Source: CAZKVU01 sp964556475
GTDB lineage: Bacteria > Patescibacteriota > Microgenomatia > UBA1406 > HO2-37-13b
Direction of reading: 5' to 3'
DNA: 64,000 nt
Assembly: GCA_964556475.1 (NCBI GenBank)
Contig: CAZKVU010000002.1
Coordinates: forward strand, 1 to 64,000
In this document: positions 59,488-64,000 of the stretch, piece by piece
How the letters are laid out: the number at the start of each line of letters is the position of its first letter
Numbering within the stretch: the stretch's first letter is position 1
Made by a program: the position numbers and the translations under genes
The notes under the pieces: model-generated
Database searches by the model: none
Seen by the model: the letters and a program-made list of their open reading frames with translations, nothing else
Told to the model about the DNA's origin: nothing

Positions 59488-60459
59488 ATGCAGAACGTTG
59501 TTGTTATAGGCGGTGGAACAGGAACATTTGTTGTTCTGTCAGGCTTAAAAGATTATCCAATGCACATTTCTGCCGTTGTCACGATAATGGACAGCGGTGG
59601 AAGTACCGGTAGACTTCGTGATCAGTACGGAGTAGTACCCCCGGGAGATTTAAGACAATGCCTGGTGGCTCTTTCTGATGCTCCAAAACTCTGGAGAAGA
59701 CTATTCTTATACCGTTTCGAAAAGGGTGACTTCAAGGGTCATAATTTTGGAAACATACTTTTAACAGCCCTCGAACAAATAGCGCCAAATTATCAGGAGG
59801 TTATTGATACCGCCGAATATATTTTGCAGACAAAAGGAGATGTAATACCGGTTACCTTTGATAAGGTTCATTTGTGTGCCCAATATGAAGATGGGGAAAT
59901 TCTTGAAACAGAAGAACTTATTGATACTGCATTTCATAAAAAGAGTAGAATTAAAAAGGTTTACCTAAAGCCAAAAGCACATGCAAACAATAATGCTATT
60001 AAGGCAATAAAACAGGCTGATTACATTATTCTTGGCCCAGGGGATGTGTTTACCAGCATCATCCCAAATCTGGTTGTCAATGGTATAAAAGATGAAATAG
60101 CTCATTCTAAAGCAAAAATTATATATATTGTGAACCTTATGACTAAACAAGGACAAACAACGAATTTTACTGCAACCGATCATATTGAGGTTATGGAATC
60201 TTATCTTGGCAGAAATATTGACATTGTGTTGATAAATAATTCACAAATATCCAAAGACGCTCGAGGATACTATGAAGAATTTGGTGAAAAAATCGTCCAG
60301 GATGACCTTCAGAATTTAAAAGGTAAAACTATCGTTAGGGCGGATCTTATTGCAAAAGGACCTTTTAAAAAATCTATCGCAGACAAAGTGAACCGCAGTC
60401 TACAAAGACACGACTCGCAAAAGCTTGCGCTGACCTTATCAGATATTATAAACTCATAA
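59488..60459 (+). CDS. yvcK: YvcK/CofD-like gluconeogenesis and cell-shape factor
   Basis: A 323-residue member of the CofD/YvcK (UPF0052) family. The nucleotide-sugar-binding start VVVIGGGTGTFVVLSGLK is followed by VTIMDSGGSTGRLRDQYG, PPGDLRQCLVALSD and the YIVNLMTKQGQT block. In B. subtilis and M. tuberculosis YvcK binds UDP-GlcNAc and helps direct carbon into peptidoglycan. Its place directly before dgkA and mraY, 2 nt upstream of dgkA, fits that role. Confidence 0.94.
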   Translation: MQNVVVIGGGTGTFVVLSGLKDYPMHISAVVTIMDSGGSTGRLRDQYGVVPPGDLRQCLVALSDAPKLWRRLFLYRFEKGDFKGHNFGNILLTALEQIAPNYQEVIDTAEYILQTKGDVIPVTFDKVHLCAQYEDGEILETEELIDTAFHKKSRIKKVYLKPKAHANNNAIKAIKQADYIILGPGDVFTSIIPNLVVNGIKDEIAHSKAKIIYIVNLMTKQGQTTNFTATDHIEVMESYLGRNIDIVLINNSQISKDARGYYEEFGEKIVQDDLQNLKGKTIVRADLIAKGPFKKSIADKVNRSLQRHDSQKLALTLSDIINS

Positions 60460-60461
60460 CA

Positions 60462-60836
60462 ATGGACGTTAGAAGTGAACACGCAACACATAATCCTTTT
60501 AAGCATGCAGGAGATGGTCTACTCTGGGCTATACGAACACAAAAAAATTATCGGGTCCATCTTGCCTTGTCAATCGTAGCTGTTATCCTGGGCTTAGTTT
60601 TAAAGCTGCAAGCGGATGAGTGGGCAATAGTATTTTTGCTTATTACAATAGGACTTACCGTTGAGGCTATTAATACAGCAATTGAGAGCACAAATAATGC
60701 AATATCACATGAGTGGAGTAAAGAAATTAAAATTGCTAAAGATGTATCGGCAGCTGCAATGCTCACATATGCACTTGGAGCAACAACTGTAGCAAGTTTG
60801 ATTTATGTACCTAAATTATTACTTTTTTTCTCGTGA
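60462..60836 (+). CDS. dgkA: diacylglycerol/undecaprenol kinase DgkA family
   Basis: 124 residues with three membrane helices. The signature EAINTAIESTNN with its glutamates and Asn marks the DgkA active site; KDVSAAAMLTYAL follows. In Gram-positive bacteria this enzyme phosphorylates undecaprenol. With mraY 8 nt downstream, a role in recycling the lipid carrier is likely. Confidence 0.92.
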   Translation: MDVRSEHATHNPFKHAGDGLLWAIRTQKNYRVHLALSIVAVILGLVLKLQADEWAIVFLLITIGLTVEAINTAIESTNNAISHEWSKEIKIAKDVSAAAMLTYALGATTVASLIYVPKLLLFFS

Positions 60837-60844
60837 CATAAAAT

Positions 60845-61882
60845 ATGTCAAATTACCTCGTCATCTTTTTTCTTTCCTTTATCCTAAATTTTAGTTTATT
60901 TATTCCATTCATCAATCTGTTGTATCGATTGAAATTTCAACGAGTATCGCAAGAAACCAGGGATGCCTTTAACAAGCGCACGCCAATTTTTGACAAGTTT
61001 CATAAGCATAAGGTCGGAACTCCTGTGGGAGGTGGCATACTTATCATACTTACAACACTATTTGGATTTACGCTATCAACAGTTATTTTTACGCTTATCG
61101 ACCAAAGAATTATTTCGAATTATCCATCGATTACCTCAGAAATTAAGATACTATTGTTTACTTTTGTTTCATTTTCTTTACTTGGATTATATGATGATCT
61201 TAAGAAAATTTTTATCTGGCAAGATGAGACTTTTTTTGGACTTCGTTTAAGGCATAAACTTATCGTTGAGATTATATTAGCGGTCATTGTCTCTTACTGG
61301 ATGTTTGCCGAATTAGATATTTCAATTATATATATTCCGTATTTTGGTGTTTTTAAACTTTCGTGGCTCTTTATCCCATTTGCAACATTTGTCATAGTCG
61401 CCTTTTCAAATGCTGTAAATATTACCGATGGACTGGATGGATTATCAAGCGGTGTACTGCTCGTTGCCCTTTTTGCTTTTTGGGCCATATCTGTATCAAT
61501 TCTTGATACGCCACTGCTCATATTCATCGCCGTTTGGACAGGTGGCTTAATAGCCTTTTTATATTTTAATGTTCACCCTGCTCGTCTTTTCCTTGGCGAT
61601 ACAGGGGCGCTTGCATTTGGTGCTACATTTGCTGTTATTGGTTTGTTATTAGGTAAAGTTTTTGCTTTGACGATCATAGGTGGATTGTTTGTCATTGAAA
61701 TTGGATCATCATTTTTACAACTTATTTCCAAAAAATACCGTGGAAAAAAATTGTTCCCTGCGGCTCCTTTACACTTACTTCTTCAGTACCGAGGGTGGGA
61801 GGAACCTAAGATTGTAATGAGGGCATGGGTTGTCTCCATATTGTTTGCAGTATTCGGTTTGATGATTGCATTTTTGAAATAA
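60845..61882 (+). CDS. mraY: phospho-N-acetylmuramoyl-pentapeptide transferase MraY
   Basis: A 345-residue membrane protein with about 10 helices. The family motifs are LYDDLKKIF, the Mg-binding NAVNITDGLDGLSSG, and LGDTGALAFGATFA, followed by the histidine-rich loop PAAPLHLLLQYRGW. It transfers phospho-MurNAc-pentapeptide to undecaprenyl phosphate, making lipid I. It lies between dgkA (8 nt) and murL (22 nt). Confidence 0.95.
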   Translation: MSNYLVIFFLSFILNFSLFIPFINLLYRLKFQRVSQETRDAFNKRTPIFDKFHKHKVGTPVGGGILIILTTLFGFTLSTVIFTLIDQRIISNYPSITSEIKILLFTFVSFSLLGLYDDLKKIFIWQDETFFGLRLRHKLIVEIILAVIVSYWMFAELDISIIYIPYFGVFKLSWLFIPFATFVIVAFSNAVNITDGLDGLSSGVLLVALFAFWAISVSILDTPLLIFIAVWTGGLIAFLYFNVHPARLFLGDTGALAFGATFAVIGLLLGKVFALTIIGGLFVIEIGSSFLQLISKKYRGKKLFPAAPLHLLLQYRGWEEPKIVMRAWVVSILFAVFGLMIAFLK

Positions 61883-61904
61883 CGCATTCGGAATATATCG
61901 TATT

Positions 61905-63245
61905 ATGGATAATAAGACGTTCATTTTTGACAGCATTGAAATAAGTGAAGGCGACAGTCAGATAAAGCTTCATTACGCATATGAGGAAAATCATCAGCAG
62001 ACTGTTAATTTTACAGAAACGCTATCTTTGCCTTCGGATATTGACATTTCGCAGTTGCCGCAATCACTTCTGGAAGGGCTTCATATCATATGCGGAGTAA
62101 GCTATTACAAACTGTACTGCCCAAAGAATATTGAAATAAGGAATTTTAAATTGACTCGGGATCAAGCAAGTTTTTGGAATACTGTATATACAAAGGGCCT
62201 CGGTGAATTTTTTTTCAAAAACAATTTGGATTACAGAGATCATATCAATTTTCCGTACGACGAAAATGTCACAGCACATAATGCTTCACACTCACCCATG
62301 GAGGAAAAGGCACTTGTCACTATCGGCGGGGGTAAAGATTCCATCGTGAGCCTTGAATTGGTAAAAAAAACTAATATTGATTTCGATCTTTTTGTCATGA
62401 ATAAACACAGCATTATGCAGGATGTCGCAGATGTTGCACAAAAAAAACTTTTTACAGTACAACGGACTATTGATTCAAAACTTCTGGAATATAATTCATT
62501 GCCAAATACATACAATGGTCATGTGCCAATTTCGGCAATCTATGCCTTTGTATCGCTTCTTTACGCATACGCTGGAAAGTATTCATATGCTATTTTTGCT
62601 AATGAACGCAGCAGTAATTATGGAAACGCAGAATATTTAGGTGAAACTGTCAGTCATCAATGGAGTAAATCACGAGAATTTGAAGATATGTTCCGTGATT
62701 ACACAAAAAAATACATCTGTACAACAATTGAGTATTTTTCACTCGTTCGACCATTATATGAAATTGGCATTGCAAAAATATTTGTAAAGTATCCTCAGTA
62801 TTTTTCCGTGTTTTCGAGCAGTAATCACAATTTCAAAATGAATAATCAAAATTCCCAGAAATGGGACGCCCAATCAGCAAAAACGGCTTTCACATACTGC
62901 TTATTAACTGCAATGCTTCCTAAGAGTGTAATGATCGAAATATTCGGTCAGGATTTATATAGCATTCCGGAACTAAAGGGAATCTTCAGGGAGCTGCTCG
63001 GACTTGAAAAGATCAAACCTTTTGACTGTGTGGGAACACCAGATGAAGTGAAAGTGGCTATGTATCAAGCCTTCCAAAAAGGAGAGTATAGAGGAAGCTT
63101 TATGATGGACATGTTCGAAGCGGATGTTCTACCAACTCTCAGTTTAACTATTGAGGATTTAATAAAAGAGGTGTTTTCTTTCGGAAACGCAGATAATATT
63201 CCTGTAAGGTTTTTGAAAGTTCTCACAGATACTTATGAAGGTTAG
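61905..63245 (+). CDS. murL: UDP-MurNAc-L-Ala-L-Glu epimerase MurL
   Basis: 446 residues. The N-terminal domain has LHIICGVSYYKLYCP (GVSYYK at 64-69) and YTKGLGEFFFKNNLDY. Then comes a PP-loop-type ATP motif, IGGGKDSIVSLEL (GGGKDS at 141-146), and the signature blocks FANERSSNYGNAEY, VSHQWSKSREFEDMF and FSSSNHNFK. These match MurL, the ATP-dependent epimerase (EC 5.1.1.23) described in Xanthomonas oryzae, which converts the terminal L-Glu of UDP-MurNAc-L-Ala-L-Glu to D-Glu. The next gene is murD, overlapping by 11 nt, exactly the partner expected. The identification was made from memory of family blocks and needs a profile search. Confidence 0.82.
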   Translation: MDNKTFIFDSIEISEGDSQIKLHYAYEENHQQTVNFTETLSLPSDIDISQLPQSLLEGLHIICGVSYYKLYCPKNIEIRNFKLTRDQASFWNTVYTKGLGEFFFKNNLDYRDHINFPYDENVTAHNASHSPMEEKALVTIGGGKDSIVSLELVKKTNIDFDLFVMNKHSIMQDVADVAQKKLFTVQRTIDSKLLEYNSLPNTYNGHVPISAIYAFVSLLYAYAGKYSYAIFANERSSNYGNAEYLGETVSHQWSKSREFEDMFRDYTKKYICTTIEYFSLVRPLYEIGIAKIFVKYPQYFSVFSSSNHNFKMNNQNSQKWDAQSAKTAFTYCLLTAMLPKSVMIEIFGQDLYSIPELKGIFRELLGLEKIKPFDCVGTPDEVKVAMYQAFQKGEYRGSFMMDMFEADVLPTLSLTIEDLIKEVFSFGNADNIPVRFLKVLTDTYEG

Positions 63246-64000
63246 GGAATTAGCCCAGCATAAAAAGATTTTAATCGTTGGCTACGGTATTGAAGGAGAA
63301 GCCACGCGTCGATTTCTTGATGTGTTTCATCCAGAAGCATATGTGACTATTGTTGATCAAAAAGATGGAAGTGATTATCTAAAGGCGCAAGGAGAATATG
63401 ATCTGGCGATTAAGTCTCCAAGTGTTCGTAAGGAACAGCTCACTATACCATATACAACAGCAACAAACCTTTTTTTTGCGAATTGTACAAGCTTCACTAT
63501 TGGAATTACAGGTACTAAAGGTAAGAGTACGACAGCTACACTACTGCATCAGTTATTAATAAAGCATAACAAAAAGGCATTTTTAGCAGGAAACATTGGT
63601 AAACCAATGCTTGATTTACTTACGAATAAAGAAATTGAGGATGGCGATTATGTTGTTCTCGAACTATCAAGTTATCAGCTAGATGATATTCAGTATTCAC
63701 CAAATATCTCTATTATTCTAAACATCGACGAGGCACATTTGAACTATCATGATACTTTTGAAAATTATAAAAAAGCAAAACTCAACATTGTCTCGCATGC
63801 CTCACCAGCAGATTTCTATATATATAATGACGCAAGTGCAGGATTAGCTGATGTACAAACAAAGGCACGCAAATTCCCATTCACACATTCATCTTTAAAG
63901 CACAACGCTATTCATCAAGATACCATCAGCTCTTTAGTAACATGCTCGCATATTCTCGGGTACTCAGAGAATGATATCGAGGAAGTCTTGAGTAATTTTA
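63235..64000 (+). CDS. murD: UDP-N-acetylmuramoylalanine--glutamate ligase MurD (3' truncated by window)
   Basis: 255 residues are visible, running open to the window end. The N-terminal domain begins KILIVGYGIEGEATRRFL, the ATP site is GTKGKST (93-99), and the middle domain has LELSSYQLDDIQYSPNISIILNI, the MurD signature. The start ATG 63235 overlaps murL by 11 nt in another frame. It may be the MurD2 type, which adds L-Glu (not D-Glu) before MurL epimerises it; the specificity pocket lies partly beyond the window. The N-terminal domain is about 15-20 residues shorter than in E. coli MurD. Confidence 0.9.
   Translation, partial: MKVRELAQHKKILIVGYGIEGEATRRFLDVFHPEAYVTIVDQKDGSDYLKAQGEYDLAIKSPSVRKEQLTIPYTTATNLFFANCTSFTIGITGTKGKSTTATLLHQLLIKHNKKAFLAGNIGKPMLDLLTNKEIEDGDYVVLELSSYQLDDIQYSPNISIILNIDEAHLNYHDTFENYKKAKLNIVSHASPADFYIYNDASAGLADVQTKARKFPFTHSSLKHNAIHQDTISSLVTCSHILGYSENDIEEVLSNF

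Overview
The window looks like one scaffold of a metagenome-assembled, AT-rich bacterium of the Candidate Phyla Radiation (Patescibacteria) type. This assignment is inference. It rests on very tight gene packing, a short RecO, a stand-alone 5'-3' exonuclease, a DUF4012 protein beside a sugar transferase, reduced Mur enzymes and many anchored or multi-pass glycan enzymes. TGA is used as a stop (greA, murC), which argues against the code-25 lineages. A run of exactly 100 N (10313-10412) is a scaffolding gap. Shine-Dalgarno sequences are rare. Instead many genes carry a -10 box 6-9 nt before the start codon, so leaderless mRNAs are probably common.

Layout. 1-7449: end of lon, two anchored DsbA-like thioredoxins, radC, a beta-CASP nuclease, msrA, rpmG, small unknown genes and a tRNA-Glu. 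7477-15342: greA, a lysyl-tRNA synthetase fused to an HD domain, the N gap, rdgB, serS and secA, with short tandem repeats at the serS/secA junction and at the end of secA. 15339-21973 (minus strand): a probable operon ftsH, 5'-3' exonuclease, enolase and a three-gene ABC-2 exporter. 22049-24155: a tsaC-tsaE fusion followed by tsaD for t6A synthesis. 24164-25053: two small unknown genes, tRNA-Met, a four-unit 54-nt tandem array built from the tRNA-Met 5' end, and tRNA-Pro.

25122-43002 is a surface-glycan region: initiating sugar transferase, DUF4012 protein, recO, GDP-mannose pyrophosphorylase, five GT4 and two GT2 glycosyltransferases, two GT39-like membrane transferases, a hexapeptide acyltransferase and a Wzy/WaaL-like polymerase. 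It is interrupted by a GC-rich foreign patch of about 0.95 kb (32577-33531) that encodes a lipoprotein with its own strong ribosome binding site.

43057-64000: glyQS and two secreted proteins, then a long division and cell-wall (dcw) cluster: mraZ, rsmH, ftsL, ftsI, a murE-like ligase, an EEP-family phosphatase, pgeF, murC, murB, murA, a GlmU-like enzyme, a PIG-V-like transferase, yvcK, dgkA, mraY, murL and the start of murD, which runs off the window. These genes make the peptidoglycan precursor and recycle its lipid carrier. The murL-murD pair suggests that D-glutamate is made by epimerising the nucleotide-linked L-Ala-L-Glu rather than by glutamate racemase. mraZ carries a four-box operator with exact 10-bp period.

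The observations most worth a second look are the murL-murD pair, the tRNA-derived tandem array, the leaderless promoter pattern, the LysRS-HD fusion and the GC-rich lipoprotein patch.
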